A stretch of 64,000 nt of DNA from contig JAYMGJ010000212.1 of NCBI GenBank assembly GCA_037178675.1, forward strand, positions 124,001-188,000, given 5' to 3'. The translations under genes and the position numbers were made by a program. The notes beneath the pieces are model-generated. The model did no database searches. It had not been told where the DNA came from and saw only the letters and a list, made by a program, of their open reading frames with translations. Origin of the DNA: Scleroderma bovista. Lineage: Eukaryota; Basidiomycota; Agaricomycetes; Boletales; Sclerodermataceae. Shown here piece by piece: positions 21,435 through 31,519 of the stretch. How positions within the stretch are numbered: the stretch's first letter is position 1; each line of letters starts with the position of its first letter.

Positions 21435-23120
21435 ATGTCTGCCCAGCCTTCGACTGCCCTACTTGCACCCACATCTGACCTGTCCGGTCTTTTTGACACT
21501 CCCATGACGCCTGCCGAAATTATCACGGATGCCACGTCCGTCATCATCTCAACGGTCGCAACCATTAAGAAAACGAAGGATATGACGCTGTGGATGCAGG
21601 TTCAGCGGGATGTCTGGACTCAGTTGGTAAGTTATCATTTTATGCTAGTTTCATTTAGCTGATACCTGGCAGAACTGTGTTAGAGCAGTTGCGGGAGACG
21701 TACCCCACAGTTTGAGCATTCCTCCCATGCTCATGGCCCTTGACCGGTACCTGGAAGACCCAAACGACGGTATTACGGAGTGGCCGAGGTGGCCTGAACT
21801 TCTACAGTGCCCATTGGAGACCGTCACTGACCATCCATGGTCACACCGCGGTCCGCCATGTCAGGACGGTGGAGCGGTTCCAGCAGCAATGGAAGACACC
21901 CAGATGGACGGAGAGGAGGAAGTGACAGAGGCTGTGGATAAGGGGAAGGGAAGGGAATATGAGGTGAGTAATGATGAGGTTAGCTCGTCACAGGCAGCAG
22001 GTGGTGAGGAAGTCAGAGGGAGTCGCCGCGGTTGTGGGCGTGGGCAGACATGGGGACGTAGCCAGTCCCGTCGCCCTCACAAACGCGTCAAGTCTGCTCC
22101 GATGGTTGACAGCGTTGAGGAAGAGAACCCCACTGGTCGTGGTTCCAATAAGACATTCGACCTTCAACACCCCCCACCCGACTTTGCGATCCTTCCAGCT
22201 GTGGACCGGTGCGACTACTGTGCCCGTCGCCAGCTGCCCTGTGCGAGGAAAGAAGATCGCGCATGCTTCCAATGCAACAAATTGAAGCATGGGTGCAGCC
22301 TGGCATCCAAACGGGGGAGGTCTCGGTCATGGTCGCGTGCACCAACCAGGCAAGCCAGTCGCAGGGTGTCTCCTCCATCGAAGACAGTCCCACTGGCACC
22401 TACTCGCATCAACCCTTCCCGTTCGACTCGCAAGTGCAAAGCTCAGAGTCCCATTCCCGTGGATGATACCCCACATCCCCGGTCTGCACCCCGCCCTCCT
22501 ACACCTGGGCCATCAAGGGGCAGGCGTGAAAGTGAGTGATTATATTTCCTTTTTGTGTTCTTCTGAAAGTCTAAACAGAATTTGATGGAGTGGTTATAGT
22601 CCGACCAAAATGGCTGTCAAAATCCCGTGACCGCAGCACAAGTGCGGAATGGAGTGAGCATGCGACCACTGCGACAACGAGTGCCTGCAGCAAATGCTCG
22701 CAGTTGAAAGAGGATTTGGGTGATGTTAATCAAAGACTCAACGCCCAGGAGCTGGAAATGGACACCCTTCGTCAGCTGGTGGAAGATTTGCGATCAAGTA
22801 CGCTCGCTGCCCCTCCAACGCCATTGCCCACCGCTGCTGTGCAAACATCCACACCTGTGGACGGTCCTGCATCTGATCCAGGTCCCATTTCACCTTCCTT
22901 GGTCCCTGCATCTGCTGGCCTCACCTTCCACACCACCGCTGATATGGATATGCCCAACGACCAGGTGCCAGGTCAGTCTCCATCTACAGCACCTGCATTG
23001 CTGGAGGGCCAGGATTCCTCAGTCACAGATCCCCATCCAATCGATGTGCCAACTGACCTGCTGGTGACTCTGTGGTCACCCACCAGGGATGCACACTCGC
23101 CGCGGTGTGAGTCAAAGTGA
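21435..23120 (+). CDS. Zn2Cys6-like / coiled-coil protein of the transposon island
   Basis: Exon 1 starts at 21435 (MSAQPSTALL). A GTAAGT intron at about 21627-21672 keeps the frame into exon 2 (...HSLSIPPMLMALDRYLED), which is basic and Ser-rich. A six-cysteine cluster at about 22208-22300 spaced C-x2-C-x6-C-x7-C-x2-C-x6-C (CDYCARRQLPC...CFQCNKLKHGC) matches the Gal4-type binuclear zinc cluster pattern and is followed by an Arg/Ser-rich stretch. A further GTGAGT intron (about 22533-22578) leads to an exon with a predicted coiled coil (CSQLKEDLGDVNQRLNAQ, about 22690-22800) and a Pro/Ser-rich tail ending at 23120. A cluster internal to the protein and followed by a coiled coil suggests a DNA-binding dimer. 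Its role in the island is unknown. The antisense gene inside the Gypsy element has the same domain plan. Confidence 0.6.
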
Positions 23121-25179
23121 GGATTTGGGTCAGAGTAATAACCCAAACACAACACCAACAAAGGACTACGAAAATGTGCGAGTGGTGGTTTACCTCCGCG
23201 GTGTCCAGAGAGGATGTGCTGAGGAGGGGGGAAGGGGATCAACACCAACAGGGTGATGCAGATGGTGATGCAGGATACTCCTGGGGTACAGGAGTAATAG
23301 AAGACGAAGGGGATAGGGGTCTGGACTCTTCCTAAAGACTAGGAAGTGTCAAAGTGGGGATTGGGTAGACTGAGACTGAAACAGCGATACTACACCTAGA
23401 GATTGGTGCAGCAAAGGGGCAGGGATGCCTCTGATGTCCAGAGGCGAGGAAGATTGACTGGTATGAAGCCTAGACTCCGCTTGAGCCTAGTATAAAGAAT
23501 AGATCTTGAATAACTTGGATAAACTTGACAATATTGAGCCTTTAGACCTTCACTGAAGCCTACAAGGACTCAAAGACTGAAGGGATACTGATTGAGAGAG
23601 TCTGAGAGAGGGATAATTTCGTGCAATTGGGTCTTTTCACTGGGCTGAGCCCAGGGGTTTAAATACATGGGGGGACACAGCATTAAAGTACAAAAAGAGA
23701 AGGGAGTAAGCAGAATTTGTCAAGGATTGGTAAGGGATTGGTAAGAGCTTTGTAAGGGGTTTGTAAGCGATCAGTAAGCAAGGGATAAGCAGGAATGAGT
23801 AAGCATAGGAAGCATGAATAAGCTGCTGAGTAAAGGAATGAGTAAGCTGCATGACAAGATTGATTGGTAAGGGAGTGAGTCATCAGCTGAGTAATATACC
23901 AAAAATGCGAAAGGGATAGAATACTGATGACAAGAGAGCATCAGTAAGCAAGGGATGAGTCACTGCACAGCAGAAGGAGTCATTGATGCACAGCCTAAGA
24001 AGTTTGATGGGACAACAATGGGGAAGATCTGAGATTAATAGGGGGATTGATCCGAGACAAAACAGCCACAAGAAGGGTACCAGGGGTCCAGAGGTCTTTT
24101 GGGGGGTCAGCATACACTAAGGTATAGTGCATGTGTTCTAGCGCCGCTGAAGCGCAACCATGGGCTCCCTTGACGAGCTCTCTTCTGGGAAAGAACGAGA
24201 GAGGGTTCTTCTTCCTAATAGCACTATAAAGTGGGGGGGAATAACTGTCATGGTGCTGGGGGACGTCGTCTGAAAGTAGGGAAGCGGATAGAGTATTGAA
24301 TTCAACGCATCCAGGGAAGTGAGACGAACGACAGAGGAAGATGGACATGGCAAGTATCTGGGAGGAAGGGACCATAGGCTGAGGGCTCAGGGGACACAGA
24401 GACGACCACAGAAGACTTCTCAAGCTTGACAATAGACCTAAGATGACCAAAGTACGTCCTTGATGCAGGACTGATGAGGAGAACGCGCTGACCGAGAACG
24501 AGAGGGACTGAGGGAGCAGGCTGGGAAGATATGTGCCAGGCAGTGCACGGGAACTCTGGGAGAGGCTGTCCTAAGAGCAGGACATAGTGGAGATCTGCAG
24601 CAATAGCGGAGAAATGATCCAGAGAAAATACGGACTCCATAGTGAGCGATGAAGTGAACGTCTGGATTGCGGGGGGAATATCTCCGTGGGAAATGAATGG
24701 ATTTGCGTCGGAACTTGACAGGCAGATAGACCACGCTCTAGGCTCTCTGATGGTATAGTCACGTGCCTGATAGCTTCAGAAACGACGGAGCTATTCAAAA
24801 TATCGGAATGCCGGCACTGGGCACCTAAAAATGATGTTTGGGCGCTAAAAATCATTTCTTCTCTTTCTCCTTCATTTCTCCATCAATTCTTCGGCTTCTT
24901 TGATCGTTCTGGTATGGGAGTTGGACTGCAGATGTGTGCATTCCTTTCTCATACCACAATTGACATTATTCCTTCAGTTTCTTCTGCTTCTTGGCGGTTC
25001 TCGTGCGATAGATGACTGTCTGCATTGGCATTCATCTCTCGCATCAGGATAGTCTTCTTGTGCGATAGATGGCTACGATGAGGGTCCGTCGTGCTTATCC
25101 TTCGCATAAGGATCATTCGATATAGGCGTTATCTTCCATGTTCACTGTACCAAACCTGTTTGGTGCGTGACAGCGATCG
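23121..25179. other. Probable decayed retroelement (LTR-like) sequence, minus orientation
   Basis: No gene is recognised. On the minus strand a TATA box (TATTTAAA, near 23655) precedes about 300 bp of CT-rich leader-like sequence, which looks like an LTR U3/R. A GTCAAAGTG-containing block recurs near 23108 and 23348. Between 23690 and 23960 there is an AGTAAGC-rich low-complexity run. The minus-strand frame at 24640-24302 is open but unrecognised. Near 25010-25080 GTGCGATAGATGxCT repeats twice. No convincing target duplication was found, so boundaries are not given. Confidence 0.35.
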
Positions 25180-25389
25180 GTGGACTCCGGTGTTGATGAA
25201 GACTACGCACCACCCCCCCGCCCTCTTCCGACAAATGCCTCAGATGCCACAATGGTCGTGGATACTCCTGCTGTCCCTCCTCCCACCATTGTGGTCACAT
25301 CACCGGATGTGTCAGCACCGGGTCCCGCAGGTATTGTTGAAGGATCGGTAGGTGATGGGGTGGATACCCAAATGGATACAACCGCATGA
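25180..25389 (+). CDS. Short Pro-rich fragment, possible displaced 3' exon
   Basis: The frame reads MDSGVDEDYAPPPRPLP... to DTQMDTTA. It resembles in composition the disordered tail of the Zn2Cys6-like gene that ends at 23120. It could be that gene's last exon, pushed away by the retroelement-like sequence between them. No frame-keeping junction could be proven. Alternatively it is an isolated relic. Confidence 0.3.
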   Translation: MDSGVDEDYAPPPRPLPTNASDATMVVDTPAVPPPTIVVTSPDVSAPGPAGIVEGSVGDGVDTQMDTTA

Positions 25390-27380
25390 TTTGTCACTTA
25401 CATTTTTTGTATGTTTCCCTCTTGGACTATTCTTTTTGTACACCCAAACAATTTTTCTTTTTTCCCTTTATGCAAGTCTTCTACTTACTTGTGTCATTGG
25501 AGTACTGGAATGTCATGCATGCATTCTTTGAATATATAATTTGTGTCTTTCAATAGTGATTTAATGTACCCGGTGTGATTAATTTAATTAATTCCATGTC
25601 AAATGAGGCTAACCGCGGCTTTTGAACATTCAGCAGGCTAGGTATTTGAATATGAAACTCTTTGTGAACCCCTGTTCTTCACAGTGTAATTTATATTTTT
25701 GTAGACCATGTCTCTATGTTTTTTCTATATCAATTAAACTAGTGTACACCCCATTTTTTGCAGGTACTACCATGATCTGAATAAACACTGATATGGTGAT
25801 CAGATAAGGTTGTATCTACCCACCGTCACCATGGTCTATTTTATGTAGTTCCTCAACTAGCATCCTACCAGCAGAACAGCAGTAGTTATATGCAATTGAA
25901 TTGACCGTGGTACCTGGCACTGCCCAACCCAATCCGACCAATCCATTGTCAGTTCCCACGCCATATTAAGTTATTGTATATTTATCTGTTGTTTTCATCT
26001 AGCATAAGTTTCTACCCAATCATTTTGCAGCATAGCATGCTGTTTGTGGTATCCCTCTTCTCTTTGATTGGTACTGTTATCCTAGTAGATAGTGTATATA
26101 GTATCATCCACTTGTTATCCACACCTCCATATAATTGGTTAATTTCCAGGAAGTACCTGCATTGTCTTTCTAAGGCCTCTGAAAACTAATTCACCACGGG
26201 TTCTAAGCCTTGAGGCAACCATGGCTTGGTTCATATTTAATGTGTCCTGATCTATATATTAATGTTTCTCTACACATTCTTACTATGCTATTTTGAACAT
26301 AATGTATTCTTGTGTTTCAGTTGTGCCTGCTGAAATGACTGCGGGTTCAGTCACATACCGCGCGGCTCGTGTGTTCAGCAACATCCCACTGACTAATTAC
26401 CTTCAAAACCTTACACTTTGTTAATTTCACCATAATCTAATAAATTTCAATAAGTGTTAATGACTGCTGATTAGTATACTTCGCCGCCGCGGTACCATTC
26501 TCCTGTGCTACCAGTAGGGAACATAATCACTAGTAATCATTGGCACCCATTCCCTGTATCTACCCACTGCACCCGCAGTGATGAACTCATTCGCACCCGG
26601 ATTTCATTCTAGGCAAATTTACCTTTGGCACCATACTACCTAGCACTTGTATGCTGGGTTACCTCTCTAGCAATATCGTGTATCCGCTGGTAATTTGTTC
26701 CCGCGGGTGATATACTAATATATCTAACAGGATACTGTATTTAATTGCTCTTGATGTGCGTCTTCACACCTGCTGTAGCATTCCATCATTCTTATTAGTA
26801 TACCGCAGTATGTCACCCACAAGGTCCTGCTCTAGTTGTTATGCTACCTCATTTCCTTTCCTATCTCTTGTGGTGTACCAACCAAACAAACCGTGGATGT
26901 GTAGCATCTGCGGATCCCATCCTATTTATTCCCCCCCCCCCCCTCATGGTGCTTTGTAGTATCACCAACAACAGTTTCCATCCCATTAAGTATTCCCTTT
27001 TCCCATTTACTACAAAAAGCCCGCGGGTGTTTCCTTTTCCGCGGTCCTGCATGCCTAGCAGTATGCCCTGCTTTGTGCTGATTCTATACAGCTTTGCTAT
27101 ATGCTTTGATTACAATGCAATATGGGCCCATCAATTACCATGGATGATAGCAATGTCTGGGTCCAACCCACTGATATGGTGATAACACATTATGTACCCC
27201 CCATTAATATGCGGCACAATCTTTTCAGGGCTCATTCGTATGATTCCATGATAATATTTAATTTGATCTATATACCCTCCCCTTAATTGACACCCTAGCC
27301 CATCCTCACACATTGCAACAATATCCTTGTAGCTAGCCAACCCGTACAAACCGATAACAACTCATCCAGGGCCCTCTGTC
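25390..27380. other. AT-rich intergenic stretch, no gene recognised
   Basis: Only short frames without recognisable motifs occur. Visible features are a poly-C run near 26930-26943 and six CCGCGG sites (25613, 26487, 26701, 27021, 27039 and a near-miss at 26358) in an otherwise CpG-poor background. Confidence 0.5.
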
Positions 27381-27389
27381 CGCTGGCCC

Positions 27390-28330
27390 GTCATACTCAG
27401 CCGATTTTCACCCTGGGGTGGCTGTGTAAGACGGCCTAAGTAGGTGCATGGGCTCGGTCATCGACCCATTTGTCCATTGGGCCAATGCCGTGGTACCTTA
27501 ATATCTCGCAACATGCATCTGCCATGTGGCCATAGGCACCTGCTGCTGGGGTGGAGCCGAAGGCTAGATTGGTGTCAATGCAGCCATGCGTGTCAGAGAT
27601 TTTTACGACTCCAGCTGGCCATTGGGATGGGTGGAGGGGTATGGTTCGGTAGACTTCAGCAACATCTCTGGTGGCAGCTTCCGAGCCTGGGGGGAGTCAT
27701 GCAATGAGGTCATAGATGACGGAGAATTTTCCCCAGGTGGTGGGGAAATCTTCAGTGGCTATGTGTTGGTTGATGGAATGGTTAGGGAAAATTGGGGAGG
27801 GGTTGATAGGGAAAGAGAAATTCTGTATGACACGAAATTTTCCAGGGCGACCCTGTTTAGGTATGATGGAAAGGGGGGAAGATTGGAAAGGTCCTAAAGT
27901 TTGTTCAATTAGAGGGAGGGGGAAGGGTCCTATGTAGCGTCCTTTGTCAAGTTCTTTACAAATGATGGTGCTAAAGTCCGCTGTGTAAGTGGTAACTGAG
28001 CTACTATTAGGCAGGGATTGGGTGCAGGAGATGGGGGGGAAATTAATTATGAAACCATTAGCTAGACCTGGTAATATAGAGTGGAAACGGGGGAGTAAAC
28101 CTGCTTCGGTGAGTTCACACTGCCAGGCTTCAAATATGTATGGGGTTAGTGGGTGGTGCTTTCTGTGCTCGAGGGCACTTGCAAGCTCCGTGATTGGTGG
28201 CACCGCAGCCAGAACAGATGTGGAGGTGGGCATGTTTCTCTTTGCATCCTTCGTCTCGTTGCCACTTGGCACAGACTGATTGGTGGTCCGCACGGTGTAG
28301 AGACACCCAGGTCTCTAGGCGCACAGCTCC
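27390..28330 (-). pseudogene. Reverse transcriptase and zinc-knuckle relic of a YR/DIRS-like retroelement
   Basis: The minus strand reads a Cys/His cluster at 28265-28150 (CAKWQRDEGCKEKH...HICSGCGATNHGACKC). An RT frame overlaps it at 28293-27697, with SIIPKQGRPGKFRVIQNFSFP split over the usual fingers/palm region. After an in-frame TGA near 27696 (LIA* then LPPGS) the RT continues as DVAEVYRTIPLHPSQWPAG, CIDTNLAFGSTPAAGAY and the catalytic box KWVDDH-like (KWVDD). The TGA sits where related proteins usually have Arg, so CGA-to-TGA at a CpG is likely. The downstream part is lost. The RT type resembles sequences common in Agaricomycetes and placed near DIRS/Ngaro elements. No tyrosine recombinase was found, so the class assignment is tentative. 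Confidence 0.6.
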
Positions 28331-28339
28331 CTAGCTGTC

Positions 28340-29283
28340 ACACCCTAAGCCCTGCAAGAGACCCACCTAGACACGCCCCCGCGGTAAGGCACACCCCCCG
28401 ATCGCATCGCATCCGACCCGCATACTAGCCCGTCCACTCGCATCTGTTCGATCGCATCACACCCGACTCGCTCGCTCGCTCGCACGAGTGCATCCATGGC
28501 TGCTGCGCGCCCGATCACTCGCACAGGTGTAGTCGCGACTCGTCTCACATCGCACTCGATCACGTCGCGTTCAACCCGCTCGCGCTCTCTCTCGGGCGAG
28601 TGTATCCGTGGCTGCCGTGTGCCCGATCGCTCGTACGGGTGTAGCCGCGACTCGACTCACAGATCACCCGATCGCATCCCGTCCGACCCGCATGCTCGCC
28701 CGCCCACTCGCATCTGTTCGATCGCATCACACCCGACTCACTCGCTCACTCGCGCGAGTACATCCGTGGCTGCTGCGCGCCCGATCACTCGCACAGGTGT
28801 AGTCGCGACTCGTCTCGCATCGCACTCGATCATGTCACGTCCAACCTGCTCACGTTCTCTCTTGTGCGAGTGTATCCGCGGCTGCTGTGTGCCCGATCGC
28901 TCGCACGGGTGTAGCCACGACTAGACTCGCAGACCACCCGATCGCATCCTGTCCAACCCGCTCACATTCTCTCTCGTGCGAGTGTATCCGCGGCTGCTGT
29001 GCGCCCGATCGCTCGCACGGGTGTAGCCACAACTTGACTCGCAGACCACCCGATCGCATCCCGTCCGACCCGCATGCTTGCCCGTCCACTCGCATCTGTT
29101 CGATCGCGTCACACCCAACTTGCTCGCTCGTGCGAGAGCATCCGTGGCTGCTGTGCGCCCGATCACTCGCACGGGTGAAATCGCGACTCAATGCACAGAC
29201 CACCCGAACGCTCGCCCAAGCTCAAGTAGGACCCGACTCGACCACCCTTGCTCACTCGCACGCAAACGCAACCACCTGCGACC
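28340..29283. repeat. CpG-rich minisatellite with ~270-bp higher-order unit
   Basis: Units built from GGCTGCTG(C/T)G(C/T)GCCCGATC and CTCGCACGGGTGTAG recur at about 28496, 28771, 28880, 28990 and 29140. The first two are 270 bp apart and almost identical. The repeat opens frames on both strands with Arg/Ser/His-rich nonsense-like translations that I do not regard as genes. The block is dense in CpG (CGATCGC, CTCGCTCG), in sharp contrast to the CpG-poor island around it. Confidence 0.75.
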
Positions 29284-29944
29284 CTGTTAAGCTGTTCCGG
29301 TCCTCCCTCTTTCGTACACTTCGCATCATGGGTACGTCTTCGCGCCCATCTCCCTTGTTAGAGTTTCCCACTTCTTTATGTCATTTGTTGATGCTCGGGT
29401 GCCTGTTACTCGGTTGTGGACCCTTTTCATTACGTCAGATAGCACCAGAGTGCGCACCATTTCCCTTATTTAGACTAGAGTTACCGCTTAGATGCGCTTG
29501 GAGCGCTACAGTGTTTCCTGACTCTTATGTTCCGTACATTGGTCCTAGGGCCACATATACCTTACCCTGGAAGAATACAACACTTTTTTTTTCTCCCCCT
29601 CATAGCAGCGTAAGAGCCCCAGCTTCTACGTGAGGTTTCAGTTTGTTCAAGGTCTCATCGTCGCATTTTATCGTATTCACTTGTTTCGTCGTATCGTTTC
29701 GTCTTTCACCGTGTGTCCCTCACTTTCGCATACGTCTCTCCTCCACTCTCTAGGGAACTCTCTAGGCTTTTGACCAGGGCGCATCTCGCACTCTCTTGTC
29801 CACTCTCTTTTCCACTGCGCTGCTCGTCACACCCCACTCCTTGCTAGTCCGAGTGCTCTGTGCACCTTCCTTCGCTTTTCTGACTCTACCAGTTTGAGCC
29901 AGACCCAGTTCCCTTGGGCGGACCTGTTTTGCACCCTTCTGGAA
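29284..29944. other. Unassigned stretch separating two pieces of the DIRS-like gene
   Basis: This CT-rich sequence has no recognisable protein. With the minisatellite it forms a block of about 1.6 kb between the zinc-knuckle pieces at 28.3 kb and 29.95 kb. It may be part of one insertion (TGTCACACC at 28336 is a possible LTR start), but no matching target duplication was found. Confidence 0.4.
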
Positions 29945-30727
29945 CTAACCTTTTACAACGGGTGATGAGAGTGGAGTTGAAGCGCGTACAGAAGGTTTCA
30001 AATTGTTTATCCCAGGTGTGCGTGGCAGTGCAATTGGTGACCTTTCCTTTGTGACTTTTGCAGCTGAGGCAGACGGCACAGACAGGGAGGACGGAGGTGG
30101 GTTTAGGGGGAAGAGACGGGGCTGTGGGAGCCAGAGCAGAAGTAGATGCGGTGGATTCTTTGGGAGGGGATGAGGGCTGAAATCATTGGCATTTGTTCTG
30201 GGAGTCCAGCATGTTGGAGGGGGGGTTGGGGGCAAGTGGGTGTTTGAGTGAGGGGTTTTGAGGAGCGGGTTGATGCTGCAGAGACGCTTGTAGGCTGTCA
30301 TTGAGCTGTGTGGGTGCATGTGTGTGAGCATGCGTGCAAGCGTGTGGTGATCGCAGCGAGAGGCAATGAAACCAGATAGGGTTGTGGACAGGGGGGGGGG
30401 GAGGGGAGCGGCTCGTGATGAGCGCTGGGGTGTAGAGGGGGGGGGGATAGGTTGAGGAGACTTACGGAGTTGAGCCTGTTGATCACTGCATTTAACGTGT
30501 TTTGTCCTAACTCGTCTCTGGTCCTCTTGACTAGTTCTTCTTCGATTTCCACAATTGAGTAACTGAAAGGGGTACTAATGGCATAGTGCCAGTTGCGCCT
30601 TTGTTCGGCTTGGTATACTAGCAGGGCTTTTTTGGCTAAGGGGTCGTTGGAGGTGCGCCACCGGTGGCTTTGGATGTTGAGCCAGAACTGGTGGTGCATG
30701 TTGATCCGGTCTTGGGGCCAGTTGTAC
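29945..30727 (-). pseudogene. DIRS-like ORF1, second part
   Basis: Minus-strand coding continues from the Gypsy insertion point: RYNWPQDRINMHHQFW, then a helical block (LAKKALLVYQAEQRRNWHY... VEIEEELVKRTRDELG) ending at a GTAAGT donor near 30470. Further on, a Cys-rich segment (CAVCLSCKSHKGKVTNC...) at about 30085-29950 looks like a zinc-binding exon. Upstream coding lies beyond the Gypsy element at 38613-39236; deleting the element and one CGCGC copy restores LMARYNWP in frame. The gene appears to be the gag-like ORF1 of the same retroelement as the RT relic at 27.4-28.3 kb. Confidence 0.65.
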
Positions 30728-30732
30728 CGCGC

Positions 30733-31353
30733 TGTCAAGTCCGGGTCTACTCCGGTAGGGGGTCTGGTCAAGTCCGGACAGAAGCGGACGAAGGGGGAGA
30801 GCAGAGGGCTGGACAAGAGATTAGTCCGGCCGGAGTTGGTGACCGCTTGGATTCAACGACTAAGGACAACGAGCGTTGATCCCTTGCGTAGGTTCCGGTC
30901 AAGAATGGGAGACGGAGATAGAGACGGAGACGGGCAAGATCAGGAGTAGAGACTATGGTTGATTTCAGACTGACTATACAGAATAAACTACGGAGTACTT
31001 ATACTAAGTAGAAACTAGGGTCGAGTATATATGGTGACAAGTAAACAACCTAATAGCGGACAAGGAACGACCGGAGTTAGGACTAGGTCAGGTCCGATGA
31101 AAATAAAGCAGGTCCGGTGAGAATACTACAAGGTATGAGATATAAACAGAGCACGGAGAACTCACGGTACTACAGGGTTGATGGAGAAGTGAAGTAACGA
31201 CTGGATAGGGATTAATGCAAAGGGTCGCACTTAGCGGAAGAGTATGTGCGCATCCGGGACCGGAGTGACGCGCAGAGGTCCGGAGTTGAGCTGTAGTGCT
31301 GCGATGCGACCGGAGTAACCGGGTATGATCCGGAGTTGGACATGGTCGTAACA
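30733..31353 (-). repeat. 3' LTR of the Gypsy element
   Basis: This 621-bp LTR is the 3' one because the coding genes run on the minus strand. Relative to the other copy it carries T at 30765, 31032 and 31182 and A at 31252 where the partner has CpG. Confidence 0.95.
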
Positions 31354-31519
31354 GTATCCCCCCTTTAGGGGCCGAACCCATGAGGCCCCAATGAGGCTGA
31401 CGTGTGGTCGCCTAGAACAATGCGGAGTCCGGAGTGAATGTCTGAGTACGAACTTTGGATCTATAAAGATCAGACCGGTTTTGCCTGTAGTACCCCTCAG
31501 TTCTCTGCCCTCTAACAAC

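Noticed and set aside
23106..24117. Solo LTR with ends TGTGAGTC...AGCATACA
   Set aside because: The ends look plausible and a minus-strand TATA box is present, but the flanking five bases do not match, so the boundaries were not accepted.
24302..24640. Open 112-residue minus-strand frame
   Set aside because: No recognisable motif, and it lies in decayed retroelement-like sequence. Not called as a gene.
28496..29633. Open frames of 142 and 248 residues across the CpG-rich minisatellite
   Set aside because: The translations are Arg/Ser/His-rich repeats of the DNA unit, open in several frames on both strands. There is no domain and no plausible start context.
28336..29957. Insertion bounded by TGTCACACC and TTTTACA between the two DIRS-like zinc-knuckle pieces
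   Set aside because: No matching target duplication was found at either candidate boundary, so it is described only as an unassigned block.
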